From Lotus japonicus (Eukaryota > Streptophyta > Magnoliopsida > Fabales > Fabaceae), in contig NC_080042.1 in the NCBI RefSeq assembly GCF_012489685.1, positions 41,049,158-41,113,157 of the forward strand: a stretch of 64,000 nucleotides of DNA, written 5' to 3'. Made by a program: the position numbers and the translations under genes. Each line of letters starts with the position of its first letter. Positions within the stretch are counted from its first letter, which is position 1. Shown piece by piece: positions 21,615 to 33,017 of this stretch. Under the pieces are notes generated by a model. That model was given only the letters and a program-made list of their open reading frames with translations, was not told the DNA's origin and did no database searches.

Positions 21615-24600
21615 TTAAGTATCTTCTGAGGGCAATGTTCCAAAGCAAGAAGGACTATTGCAAAAGCATGGCAATCCATTGGATCTTTTCCTGATTTCTC
21701 CATAGCTAAAACTGAATTCTTCATCTTCTGGGATATCTTCCAAAGCAAAAAAGCAAAGGCGGGGGAACAAAGCTCCTGAACTTCTAACTAGCTTTGTGCT
21801 TAAATTACCACCATCACATGAATGATTTACAAACCGCGCAACATTTCCAATTCGAGTAGCATCGATGTTCAATCTCAAACATGCGTTTCCAGATGGAAGA
21901 TGCTCCCTTATAACTAAAAGAGCAGAAGAGAAACGACCATGCAATGCTAGTTCATCATAATATTGTTGTCTCTTCTGTGCTTCCTTGGTTGTCAAGAGTT
22001 CACCTTTTTTCACAAAAAACCATGAATTAATTTTGCATGCATGTATAAAAGGGATGATAAAAGGCCGGAGCAAGATTAAATGATTAAGAAACTATCAGTG
22101 CCAAGACTAGAAGGTAGTTTCTACCAATCTTCATATAATTCTCTAACCGAGGTACATACATCTCACCTTACTATTGGGTCTGAATCTGGATGCAAGTGTT
22201 ATTATCTATATACTTTGCGGGAATGGGAGCGGTTTGTGTATTATGGTACCTAACCCCACCAGTCACACAATATACTTACTATATTCTATAATTACACCTT
22301 GAAAGGTTTTTTTAATAATCTTCGAATTGAGTGAAATGGTTATATTTATAAAAGTTTATAGTTAGGAATTAGATGGTCTTTGAATAATTTTTTCAAATTT
22401 TATGACACTTTTAACCAATACTTTTTTATTTGATTTTTCATTGTAATAATATTCATGTTTTAGTAATTTCCAAAACAAAAATATTACTACAGACCATATT
22501 AAGTTCAATTAGATGCAAGTAATGGGTTCAGGTACAGGTATGTAGGTATCAGCAGATAAGGGTGCAAGTATCAAAGTTGCTACCAGCAGAGCGTGTGGGT
22601 CAAGGAACAGGTATTTAAAACCTTGCCAATTGTCATCCCTATGAACTTCCTACACATATTTTGATTTTGCCTCCTTAGTGGGTTGCCACAAGCAAAGATC
22701 TGTATCATTCCTACTAAAGCAAAACATTATGATAATTTCAAAGCACCTAGTTGATATTATCAATGACAGTCTAAGGCAGAAGCATGTCGGCCATAATAAA
22801 AATAATATCATATAGGGATGTATCATATGAGAATGGTGTTCTTACATGAGAACATGAGAATAAGGGAATCTATCATATGAGAAAGATGTTCTTACATAAG
22901 AACATGAGAATAAATCGTGACCGTTAGATCTAATCATGGACGCTCAACATTCAATGATGAAGTCATGTGACTTTTTAAAGAAGCTACATGACATTTTTAA
23001 GTGGTCATGTGACCATTTAATAGTTTTAATCTTGACCACCCATGATTAGATCTAATATGATACATATATAGTTTGAATCTCATGTTCTCATGTAAGAACA
23101 TCTTTCTCATATGATACACTGATAGGATTGTTAGTCAAGTTAGGCCTCCTATTAGGAAAGTTTATGAGAGAAGGAACCGAGTTACATAGCTTTTAGCCCT
23201 TGTGGTGTTTCTGTTTTGCTGAGCTGTAATGCCAGCTGTAATTCCTAGCAGATTAGTAGGAATGATTAGTATAAATAAGGGAAGCTTAGTCTTCACTAGT
23301 TAGGCAGTTATAGAGTTGATTGGTTAGAACTGAATTGCAGGGCAATTCAGTTGGCATCTCTGTAACCGTTTTCTAACTGTTCACTCAGTTTTCAATACAC
23401 ATTCACTGTTCATCTTCTTCCTCAGATTTCTAGGTTTTTCTCTTGGATTTACAGTACCAGATCTAACATACACACACACACACATATATATAGAGGATGT
23501 GTCTAGTGAGAGGGAGGTTTTTTTTATGTGAGAGTGAGAAGGACAATATCTAACCATTGGATTAAAATGATTGGTTGAGATTAAACCCTCTTTCTTTTTT
23601 GTCCATTTTTTTCTTTTTTGTCTTCGTTCTCGCACAAGGTCAATTTCCTTATCTTCTCTCTTGATTCCCATGTTATGATTGCTTTGCTCACCCTCTCATT
23701 ACTCTTTGACACATCCCATCACCGAGAACCACTTCTCGTTAGTTTGATTTGTGCATAACCATTAAGAGGCACGAAATACTGTTGTTTGGTGGCTTTTAAG
23801 ACCTTGACCATGAGAGCATGCCACATTACAGAAAGCCTAATTTTCCTTTCAAGTTAGACAGAATGACAAGGGGGACAAAAGATAATCCCACTCCTGAAGA
23901 AATTTGAATGTCGTAGAACAGGGGACGGTTCTGTGTGAGAGACGATGGTTAGAAAATTGGGGTTTATGAAAGAAGAAGGGAAGGCGATGAAGACGATTCT
24001 GTGCGAGAGATGATGACGGCATGTTGAGATCGATTATGGAAGAAGAGAAAATTGAGGTTTATGAATATGGAGGCAATTTCACAACTGGGATGGAGTGAAG
24101 GATTGGTGCGAAAGATGCACGTGAGGTTTTTAAACAGAGTTTTAATCTCAGCTAGTCATTTTAATCCAATGGTTAGATATTGTTCCGCTCACTCTCACAT
24201 AAAAAACCTCCCTCTCACAAGATACATCCTATATATATATATATATATATAGACAAAATGCTATAAAACAAGCATAATTAATAAAAATAATAAAAATAAC
24301 AATAACAATAATCCCTCCCTTCAGAACTTCTGTACAATAATTGCATACAACATTAATACTATCTTCTTTCAAAGAACTTCCACCCTGGATCAGTTATGTT
24401 ATTCCTTGAAGAAGCTTTTGATGAAGCTCCATCACTTGCCATGTTAAGGAGGAGATGAGGGAAGAGCTGGAAAGTGAATGCAGAAGAGAAAAATAAAAAC
24501 AGGGTCTAAACTCATGTCTCATGAAGAATAAAGGGAAAGAGTCAACAGAGAAAAACAAAAGAAAAAGCAGAGGCTCGCCGGAGAGAGAGGGAGCTTAATG

Positions 24601-26945
24601 GGGAGGGATGGGATGCTGGAGAGGTTTTGAAGTTTGAATTAGAATGAAGAAGAATAGAGGCTGGGCTGCTTCTAAAAATTAGGGTTTTTGAATGGTTTAG
24701 TCAGATTCTAAACAGGTTTGGGCTGGGTTTCTTTGCTCGAAGGCCCAACAAATCCGCCATGCATATCGCGGCTGACATAGTCCCCCTAGCGAAACACGCC
24801 AGGCATGCACTTCTCATGGCGGTCCAACGTTAAACTGCCACGCCATACCGCCATGGTCGCCATTTGACAACACTCATTCTTTACCAGAAAAAATCAGATT
24901 AAGACACATTTCACCCTTGACCCCTTAACCATGATCTTAACAAGATACAACTAATACAGATCATAGATCAGTAAGCAGTGTAAACTCTAACTTATCTCTA
25001 AATTAGAGGATGCCAATTTCAATTCAACAAGCAAAATCATTCAATTCTGCTGGCAGATATAGATAAAAGTACAACAATCTCAATTCAAACACATATAAGA
25101 GGGAGAGAATTGACTAGTCTTTCATTCGTAGCCAAGATACAAAAAGTTTGAATCCAGGTTCTAACCCATGCGAAAAAAACAGAACAAACTCAGCCCAAAC
25201 CTAGAAACAACTCATCTGAACCAAAGTTGGTACCAGAACTACTGAGCTACCAGCTCACTCAAATGGAAGCTTTGCAGAAGAAATGTAAAGGCAGAATCAG
25301 TAGGAGGCTGGAAGCACCCAGTCCCAAAGAAGAGCAATCATATGTCAAACTTTAGATCCTACCTAGAACCTCAAGGGAAGCATGAAGGGAAGATGTTACC
25401 TAAACTACAAAATTCAACACGCATTCATAGGATTCGGATTCTCTCCTCAAACATGATGTGGTCATCTTAGAGTGTGTTTGTGAGTTGTCTTTTGGAGGGA
25501 AGGGAATGGAATGGATGAAATAGAAGGAGGAGGCATATGAGAAGCCTTCCCCTTGTTTGGGAGATTTTAACAAGGGGAAAGGGTTTGGGGTATTTCTAAA
25601 AACCCTCCAAGACCACTCAAAAACCCTCTTTCAGTTGTTATATTTGTTAGTTCCGCAAATTGGGGATTTTGGGGAATTGGAACTCTCAAACAAGGAAAGT
25701 ATTTACGCTCCTTCCCCCTCCCCTACCCTCCTCTTCCCTTCACCTCGCCCTCAATGCCTTTCCCTCACCTCACTTGAAAACTCACATAGAGTTTTTTTGG
25801 ATGTAATCAGGGGACCGTACAACCTAGACCACATCATCTGATCCCCTTCATAAAAAAATAAAATAATCTTACAAACTAAAACCTCAAATTGAAAAAGGGG
25901 AAGGACAAAGGAGGCAAGCAACAAACAAAACTTTGTCCAACAGTGCATCACTCTTCAGCAATTACATATTAGAAGCAAGTCCCATTCAAATTAAGACCAC
26001 AAAGAGGCAAATGCCGGTTTGGATTGGATCACAATCCTCTCATGTAAAAACTTGCTCATATACTACTGTGAATATCTCTTTCTTCATAAGTATTAAATAA
26101 CTTTAATAAGCCACATAAATATCATGTTTCACGTGACATAATACAAGTATTAAGCCATGGAGCACCCCTTGTGCTTCCTTTTAATGCAATTCTTTGGCTT
26201 ATAAAAAAAAAGACATAATACAATACTAATCAGTTATTAGCTTAAACAAATCATATATATTTTCAGCTTCACTTGCCATCTTTTGAAAAACAATTATCTG
26301 CATAAATGATTTCTCCAAAATACGATTTTTCAAGTTACCTGCATACTCAAACACGAACTGCCCTTTCCGAATGAATTGGTCAGCACACAAAGCCCATCCT
26401 TTCCTCCCATCCCTCACGATCTTCACCCGAACCGCAACCCCCTTCTGGCTCGACCGGCTCCCACACTCTGGTCCGCACCGGCAACCCGGTCCGCACTCGC
26501 GGCCTACATCAAGCCCGTCCAAGCAAGAACACGGACAATCCGAACAGGCATCGCGGCAGTCACACCCCGACACTACCCGGCCCGACTCGTCCACCAAACT
26601 CACCGATTCCGCACTCAGCGCGGGAGCAGGTGAAATTACGGACCTGCCCCCCCACGGTTGGCGAGGGAGGTGTTGAGAGGAGAGAAGGAGGGAAGGAGTG
26701 TAGATGAAGTGGGCGTAAGGAGGGTAGGTGGTGTTGAGAAAGGGGACTGGAAAGTTCTCGAAGCTTCTAGAAGCGTCGGAGGAACGGCGGAGAGTGATGG
26801 AGTGGGAGACTTGGCGGAGGGATTTGCAGGTCATAGAGACGTTGGCGAGCTCTGGTGGTGTGAGCCATGGTAGGACAAGCTCTGCGCATTCTATGGGAAA
26901 ACAATCGTTGGGGTTGTGTGCCTTTCTCAGAACTTGTTGCGCCAT
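21615..26945 (-). CDS. SUVR3: SUVR3-like SET-domain histone-lysine N-methyltransferase, 2 exons, 331 aa
   Basis: Exon 1 is 26945-26339 and exon 2 is 22003-21615; the donor AG/GTAACT and acceptor AAAAAAG/GTGAAC join in frame to give EYAGELLTTKEAQKR. The N-terminus has an F-box-like helix pair (LVLPWLTPPELANVSMTCKS), as in Arabidopsis SUVR3. A Cys-rich pre-SET region follows (CDCRDACSDCPCSC, then CGPGCRCGPEC). The SET domain contains the early KGWALCADQFI and the catalytic core RFVNHSCDGGN, with FSYGEIR near the end. A CFCNSPSCFG post-SET cysteine cluster closes the protein. The family methylates histone H3 lysine in chromatin; the exact target of SUVR3 is poorly known. Length is close to the Arabidopsis protein. 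The 4,335-bp intron is filled with mobile elements, yet both splice sites and all motifs are intact. Confidence 0.93.
22819..23117. mobile_element. MITE in the SUVR3 intron
   Basis: Inverted ends TGTATCATATGAGAA...TTCTCATATGATACA extend inward as GTTCTTACATGAGAACATGA and its complement. The left arm is partly duplicated (a second TATCATATGAGAAAGATG near 22872). About 300 bp, no coding. ATAGG occurs just outside each end and could be a target duplication. Confidence 0.65.
23129..23468 (+). repeat. Solo-LTR-like block in the SUVR3 intron
   Basis: 340 bp from TGTTAGTCAAG to GATCTAACA, so it has the short inverted ends TGTTAG/CTAACA typical of an LTR. Inside is AGTATAAATAAGGG (TATA box) followed by a CT-rich stretch, matching LTR promoter layout. 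No matching 5-bp duplication was found (AGGAT versus TACAC), so it may be rearranged. Confidence 0.55.
23493..24230. mobile_element. MULE-like non-autonomous transposon in the SUVR3 intron
   Basis: Terminal inverted repeats of about 90 bp (left 23494-23585, right about 24140-24230) begin AGGATGTRTCTWGTGAGAGG. Nine-base ATATATATA runs abut both ends, which fits a Mutator-type 9-bp duplication but is ambiguous because the right side is an AT microsatellite. The interior of about 550 bp has no recognisable coding frame. Confidence 0.65.
24359..24442 (-). pseudogene. hAT/BED-type transposase-like N-terminal fragment
   Basis: A 27-aa minus-strand frame, MASDGASSKASSRNNITDPG then WKFFERR and stop. 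It resembles the start of BED/hAT-type plant proteins, which often open with a Ser-rich tail followed by a TDPGWK-like motif. It is preceded by a CT-rich leader. Nothing downstream continues the homology. Low certainty because of its length. Confidence 0.35.
24443..26225. other. Rest of SUVR3 intron
   Basis: Non-coding. The block at about 25470-25792 begins AGAGTGTGTTTGTGAGTT and ends AACTCACATAGAG, a loose inverted match with purine-rich left and pyrimidine-rich right halves, so it may be a decayed hAT-like MITE. Nothing else was recognised. Confidence 0.3.
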
Positions 26946-27158
26946 TGGCGTTTGTCTAGAAAGGTTTTTGCTTAAAAATGTTATTTACTCCATGGAAATT
27001 GTGAGAAAATCGGTTTTGGTTCTGCAATATTTTGCACTAGGAGATAGATGTTTGCTCGTGCGATGCCCGTGAGATGCATATGGAATAATAAATTGTTAAT
27101 TGTTAATTATAATCACGGGATATATATGGAATAATCAATCAATCAATATCAATCAATA
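26946..27158. other. SUVR3 upstream region, cut short by Helitron complex
   Basis: Only about 213 bp separate the SUVR3 start codon from the Helitron 2 left end, so core promoter elements should lie here or within the Helitron. The region ends in a repeated AATCAATATC/ATCAATCA tract. No clear TATA box was identified. Confidence 0.4.
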
Positions 27159-27506
27159 TCTATATCTATATATATTAGAAAAGAACAACTTCTAGCATGA
27201 CGTGTCGCTCTCACAGGCCAAGTTAGTGACGTGTCGCTCCGAGATTAATTCTCACTTAATTATTTACAAGTCAGCTTTTCCACCTATTAATTCTCATTTA
27301 ATAATTTATACATCAGCTTTTCCACCCGGCCTATTTGCCACATGTGCCATGATTTGGTTAGGGTTTCCATGGAGTGAGAGCGTGCGGCAAGATCTACAAC
27401 CAAGAGCCACTCCAAATTCCTCATCAATGGCCTCCACCGATAAGGAGCTGGAAATAGGGACGGAAAACGGAACAAATTGAAGATTCAAGAGAGGGGGAGA
27501 ACTTAC

Positions 27507-27563
27507 CGTACCGCCGCGGCCGCCGAGGGTGATGTTGTTGAAGAGATGACCACCGTCCGTCAT
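27507..27563 (-). pseudogene. SSRP1: Captured first coding exon of SSRP1 (FACT complex subunit)
   Basis: The minus strand encodes MTDGGHLFNNITLGGRGGT from an ATG, ending at a GTAAGT donor. This is the N-terminus of plant SSRP1, the HMG-box subunit of the FACT histone chaperone (the family reads M.DG..FNNI.L.GRGG). Only this exon is present; sequence after the donor does not continue the protein. It lies opposite to the Helitron 1 direction and starts about 200 bp from the captured TRB start on the other strand. Assignment rests on a 19-residue match plus a correct splice site. Confidence 0.65.
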
Positions 27564-27761
27564 GGTTGCGAGTGAGAGGAAGCAGATTGAGGTGTGTGAA
27601 GGTACACAGAGAAAAGCGAAGTTACCGCCAGAGACCACAGTCTCTGTATATCATCAATATCGATGTAAGCACTCTCCTCCCTCAATTTCGCGTTTTCTCT
27701 GCGGTTTTTTTGTGGGCCTCATCGACTCAGACTCTTTCTCTGTCAAGTAGAGTGAGGAGTG

Positions 27762-28155
27762 ATGGGAAATCAGAAACAGAAGTGGACGGCTGAGGAAGAA
27801 GACGCCCTCCACCGCGGCGTCCAGAAGTACGGCGCCGGCAAGTGGAAGAACATCCTCAGAGATCCCGAATTCGCTCCTTCCCTCACGAGCCGTTCCAACA
27901 TCGATCTCAAGGTCAGAACTTGCCATTTATTTTCCTTTTGATTTTTTCCAATTTCTCATAATCTTCTTCTAGGGTTCGGGTTTGGATTATGGTTCCTTCA
28001 ATCAATTTTTGATTTTTCAGGATAAATGGAGGAATTTAAATGTTGTCACTGGACAGGGCTCCAATATAAAGTCTAGAACTCTCAAGCACAAACTACCAGC
28101 ACCTACTGCAGTTACAACTCCCGATCCTACTCTGCAATTCCTCCTCAGTATGTAG
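27762..28155 (+). pseudogene. Captured TRB-type single-Myb telomere-binding protein fragment, open for 94 aa
   Basis: Exon 1 (27762-27911) and exon 2 (28021-28155) are joined by a clean GT-AG intron in phase 0. The protein begins [20 protein letters not shown] and continues through [14 protein letters not shown] and SNIDLK/DKWRNLNV, a complete Myb/SANT repeat with the LKDKWRN-type recognition helix that binds telomeric TTTAGGG repeats in TRB (SMH) proteins. The frame ends at TAG soon after LPAPTAVTTPDPTLQFLLSM. Full-length TRBs are about 300 aa and also have a linker-histone H1/H5 domain and coiled coil; these are missing. If transcribed, it could give a Myb-only peptide. Its setting inside Helitron 1 shows it is a captured copy. 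Confidence 0.8.
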
Positions 28156-28221
28156 CCTTTTAACATGAATACATGTTATACCTTACTCTATCCTAACCTG
28201 TGTTCGCAAATTACCAAGACA

Positions 28222-28305
28222 GATGATGTTAGTTCATGTCCATTCAAAGACAAGTGTCGCTTCAGCCATGATTTGTTTGGAAATTATTGTAGAATTGATT
28301 TTTAA
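28222..28305 (+). pseudogene. Possible captured CCCH zinc-finger exon
   Basis: After an AG acceptor-like site, the frame reads DDVSSCPFKDKCRFSHDL, then runs to a stop. The CPFKDKCRFSH part fits a CX5CX3H zinc finger, as in DUS3-type tRNA dihydrouridine synthases and other CCCH proteins. Too short for a firm assignment. Confidence 0.4.
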
Positions 28306-28478
28306 GTGAAAACCACTTATAGGGAGAAGCTTATGTTACTGTCATTGTTGATTGTGAAAAAAATAAGTCCATACAATCATGTAATTAGAATGCTGGTTAT
28401 TAGACATCTGCTCTTAATTGATGGCTTTGAACATTTGCATGATTTTTTTTCCATGTTCTTGGGATTTTTCCTGTGCAG

Positions 28479-28547
28479 TGAGCAGAAAGGTGTTGACTTC
28501 AAAAAAGTTGATGCTCACGTTCACCAGTTAAAGGGTAGCAGCTCAAG
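28479..28547 (+). pseudogene. Captured exon of a histidine-containing phosphotransfer protein (AHP)
   Basis: Between a CTGTGCAG acceptor and an AAG/GTATAC donor, the frame reads EQKGVDFKKVDAHVHQLKGS followed by SS. This is the HPt segment around the phospho-accepting histidine (HQLKGSS) of plant AHPs, which relay cytokinin signals from receptor kinases to response regulators. No other AHP exon was found in the window. It is in the same sense as Helitron 1 and the TRB piece, so a read-through transcript could splice them together. Confidence 0.75.
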
Positions 28548-29966
28548 GTATACAATTTTATTAAAGGAAGCAAAGAATGTAAACACCTACAGAATCTGAA
28601 TGAATAGGACTTTTTGTGCCATACCAGCTATGCATGTGTAGCTGTAGATTCTTAAACGAGTAGAGTTTTATTCTCTGAAAATCACAGTAAACTAATCAAG
28701 CTTTACAGCTGAACCTTAATTAAGAAAAATTAAAAAGGTAATCCTCCTAGAACATGATGCTACTTACATCATGATGAACAAATATTTGGTTGGGAAACAT
28801 GGTAGATGTACAAATTGTAATAGCATAGCTATTTTATTTATGTAGATGAAAGCCATCATCTTTTAGTTGGAGCTAATATGTAGCTGCTTCTAATGCTGGA
28901 GCTGCAACTAGCATGTTTACAAATCCACTTTGGGTTGTCACTACCAGGCCTCAGGTTTTATTCTCAATTTTACACTTACCTATTTGGTTGTCTTTGCACC
29001 TTATCTCATTGATTGGCATGATGCAAGATTGGTTGATTTCTCGGTGATTTTCTACTTTAATGCCCTTTGGTTTGTCTAATTTAACATTCGTGTCTTGAAT
29101 TCAATACTTCAAATTTTTCTTTTCTTTCTAGCATACAATTTTACCAACTGTGTGGAATATTCATGTCAGCACCTGTCTTCGCCATTGTGAGTTTCTTGCT
29201 ATTGAGTTTGGATGCTTTTCTTGCACGCACTAGCTTAGCTAACTCAGTAAAACATATACATCTTATTTTAGGCATGAATCTTAATATAGGGTCTGTGCTG
29301 CGTGATTTTCAAGTTCAGGACACAATTTGGCTATAATATTTTTCAGGTAATTACCAGTATGTAGTTTGTATCATAGTATTTGTCAAATCATACTAAAACG
29401 ACCTCTCTTCTTTAGTTATAACTTATAATGTATGTTTTGTTTACAGTAAATTATAGAGATCAAGCCATCAAATTCCTTTTGTTCTTACCCGGGAAAACTA
29501 GGCAACTTACTGAATTAAAAATTGATGTAGATTACCTTTTCACCTTTCATTCATAAGAGTTTACGATGAACTATGAAGTAATAAACCAATAATGATGCTA
29601 CTTTTTTTTGTTTTGGCAGATGTATGTATACAAGAGGATTATGAATAAACCAATAATGATGCTACTTTTTTTTTTTTGGATGTTTGTTTCCAAACATGCT
29701 TAAGTTGACTCAGTTTACAGATTCTATTTAATTATGCACATTCTTCCTAGAACATGAAGAAGCAAATGTTCTTCACTGCCTTTTTTTTCTTCTTTTTCTC
29801 TTTTGTTCCTCCGCCTCCTCCCGGAAACTTCATCACGCTCACAGTGGTTTCCACCGGTGACAGTTACTGAATGCTCTATGCATCTCAATTAATTTTCATG
29901 TTCTTGATGCTAATGTCAATGACCATATGTAGTCTTATTCATTTTATTCCTGCACACTTGAATTAG
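28548..29966 (+). other. Helitron 1 interior without recognisable genes
   Basis: AT-rich sequence, probably captured intron DNA and filler. A CT-rich tract lies near 29780-29830. No exon was identified. Confidence 0.4.
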
Positions 29967-30065
29967 GTGTTCCACATGGATCGAAATGACTACTATATAG
30001 CTATGGAAGCGATTCAGGGGAGACGACAAGTAACCAGATTTGAAAAGTTTAGAAAACGATTATAA
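29967..30065 (+). pseudogene. Exon-like fragment of unknown gene
   Basis: Following AATTAG, an open stretch VFHMDRNDYYIAMEAIQGRR continues QVTRFEKFRKRL to a stop. The charged, helix-like composition and acceptor suggest a captured terminal exon, but I do not recognise the family. Confidence 0.35.
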
Positions 30066-30354
30066 TTTCAATAATCTAGGTAAATTTTCCTTCTTTTTAA
30101 GTTACCTTTTCTATTCTTGATTGTTGTTTGAACATCTATTCGTAGAACTTGCTTTGTTCCCTTTTCCTAGACAATATTTTGTACTATAACTGCTCTTTAT
30201 GCTACCTTTAATCCATGGAGACTGCCTTCTTGATGGAATAATTGACTTTTACTTAACTTTGTGGTAATTATGGCTTCATATATTCAGATTTAGAAGTTTC
30301 AATTGCTACTGTAGCTGCTGTTATTCAATCACGTCATTAAAATTATAGCTGTTT

Positions 30355-30592
30355 AGAATATTAAATCTATTCTAATATCTAAAATCTTTAGCAAATCTAA
30401 TCTGAAAGCTATACTTTTTATGTAGTTTCCAACAAATCTATAGTAATCTATTTGCTTTAGATTTTTATGTAGTTTAGAATATTAAATCTATTCTAATATC
30501 TAAAATCTTTAGCAAATCTAATCTAAAATCTATACTTTTTATGTAGTTTCCAGCAAATCTATAGTAATCTATTTGCTTTAGATTTTAGATTA
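30355..30592. repeat. Tandem duplication, period 121 bp
   Basis: Two direct copies starting AGAATATTAAATCTATTCTA at 30355 and 30476, very similar to each other. The downstream 200 bp stay rich in variants of AAATCTATAGATTT. Confidence 0.85.
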
Positions 30593-32504
30593 GATACAAA
30601 AAGCAATATAAAATCTATAAATTCGTTTTCCAGCATATTAGATTTAAAAAGTTTAGAAACATATAAGATTTGTTTCCAGAATATCAACAAAATCTATAGA
30701 TTTTAAATTTTAAAATTAGGCAAAATAGATTTGTTTTGGCTAATTTATAAGATTTATATATATAGTTAAATCTATAAGATTTTGTTTCAACATAAAAAGT
30801 ATCATTATGAAATTTATAAGATTATGTTTCTAAAAGCTGCTGCACCATTCTATGAGACTTAGAGGTGCTACTGAGCGCGGCATGCATGGCTTAAAAGGGC
30901 TGTTATCAGAAGAGCATTTGAATTCAACATGGCTCATTTTTTTAGATATGACCAAGCTATTAAGATTCAGTAAGCATTTATAAATCTTATAATTAGTGTG
31001 CAAGGAAGTTAATATGTTGGAACCAGTGGTAAGCATTCGCACTCTTCCTCTTCTAATTTTTCTTACATCAATTGCCATTCTCATATGCTCCATTAGTAGC
31101 TCCACTCTCCAATATTTTTTTCATTGTTCTTCCTTATACTAGAAGCTGTAGCAGAAAACATTTGGCTAACTTTGTAGTAAATGTTAATTCCAGCAAGTAT
31201 TTGCAAATTGTGAATTGTTGTCAGTATTTGCAATTCATTTCAGTAAATAATCTGTATGCACCAGAATCTCCCATGTAAATAATGATTTACTTTTCATACT
31301 TTAAATAAAGTGTACAATTTAAAGATTAATGCAGCAATTTCTGTTTCCATGTTAGGAGTAGAAGACTTTCAATGTAGTCCATTTAGAATTTACAGATACA
31401 CATTTAGACTTATAATGTTAGTAGTAGAAGCCTTATGAACAGTCTCACGACAATGCATCAACCACTCCAAGTATTGTAACCTCTGCCTCTACCAAGCAAA
31501 TTTCCTTCACTAAATACCCCAAATTCTGACTGGTGAAATTACTGAGCGAAATAAAACTGGATGCACCATTTTCGTGGCTTGAGGCACTAAAGCTGCAAGT
31601 GGTTAACATAAAAGGAACTGTTAGTTATTGAATTTATTTTGTGCTTTTGTTTGCTTAGACATGTGATTTTTTTGCCTATAATGTTTATTCATTCAATAAT
31701 CATTCTGTGTCACTGACATTTTTCATGAGGAATTGCACCTCATAAAAGTCTATCAAGCTGTACCTTTTCCTACATACCTATCTTACTTTAACTTGAAACT
31801 TTAATATATCTCACCACTTAACTCAAGTCTAAGATGTTATATGGTAGAATTGTTAAACCTTGCAAAAGATATGGCCTAGCCGCTCTCTTTTTATAGGGAT
31901 GAGTTATTGAGTTAAGTAGTTGCCAAGAGGGTGCAATCCTGTAGGACAAGAAAAAAGATTATTGTCATTTAGGTCCAAATCAATGTCTCCTGCTCTGTCC
32001 ACCCTGAAAATGACAGCACTTTGCTTCAACTTCAGAATCCAATTAAGTTAAGAGCTAGCAGAAACGGTTCTATTCCCTCGATTTTACTTAGATAGCAATT
32101 GGCACTTTGTGTGTCAACCATGAACACTTTGTTTGCACTGTGCATTAATTAACCAAAGGATATGCTACAACCAAAGATAACTCACTCCTGGAAAAAAGAC
32201 CAAAATACAAGAAAGAAGACAAAGAAACACGTTTTGGAAAGGGGTGAGGGGCCTCCTTTGAGGGGAGGCCAACGTATAGTAGTGGACTTTTGAGGGTGAT
32301 GTATGACTATGACAAGAGGATTTCAGCAAGCACCTGACCCTTCTATAAAGATGAGGTGAATTTCAATATTTTCACTGCATATAAACTGCCACATAGTTTG
32401 TTTTTAGACAATACATAAGGTTGTAGGTATATGTTGTTTTCTTTTACTCAGTTGAGAGAGTTATATTCTCAAGTAAATTTGGAACCTTTCAATAAAGCAA
32501 AAAG
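30593..32504. other. Helitron 1 interior, no recognised feature
   Basis: AT-rich. Short frames such as 30830-31105 (-) and 31072-31278 (+) lack recognisable motifs and are taken as chance. Confidence 0.4.
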
Positions 32505-32727
32505 ATGGTGTTTTCTGCATTTGCTTCCTTCAGCCACCATCTGCAATTCAAAACAATGTATTGCTGAATGGAAATTTCAATATTCTATCACCTTTCTCAA
32601 TGGATTGCACACTTGAATGTGGCAGCAGTCATGCCATGAACCATGGTGTTTTCTGCATTTGCTTCCTTCAGCCACCATCTGCAATTCAAAGCAATGTATT
32701 GCTGAATGGGAATTTCAATATTTGGAG
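32505..32727. repeat. Spaced direct duplication, period about 139 bp
   Basis: The about 85-bp block ATGGTGTTTTCTGCATTTGC...TGAATGGRAATTTCAATAT occurs at 32505-32592 and again at 32643-32728. Only a few differences by eye. Confidence 0.8.
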
Positions 32728-33017
32728 CATATTATGTAATAACTAAAACACTGATATTTCCAATATCTGTGAGAAGACTTATAGAGTTTATATGATTCAA
32801 AGGATATGTTGGTGGCTTTCAATTTATTGTATAATCACCAGGTGGAGAAAGATGGATTGTATTGATTGATGATGAAAAGAGATAATTCCAAAAGAGAGCA
32901 ATGTCATGTCCAAAGCAGTATCATAATGTAAGTTCAGTCCTATCCTGTCCTGTTTGTTTTAGTGCTTTCTATTACATATGTTCATATTTCATTCATGGTT
33001 GAGTCTATGATGCAATT

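Noticed and set aside
23124..23473. Target duplication for the LTR-like block in the SUVR3 intron
   Set aside because: Flanks AGGAT and TACAC do not match; only the LTR-like structure is claimed.
26371..26873. Several plus-strand ORFs of 70-100 aa
   Set aside because: Antisense to the GC-rich SUVR3 exon 1; open only because of base composition.
27306..27638. 110-aa minus-strand ORF taken as a gene
   Set aside because: Only the MTDGGHLFNNITLGGRGGT part is coding-like; the rest reads through a GTAAGT donor into Helitron terminal DNA and upstream UTR.
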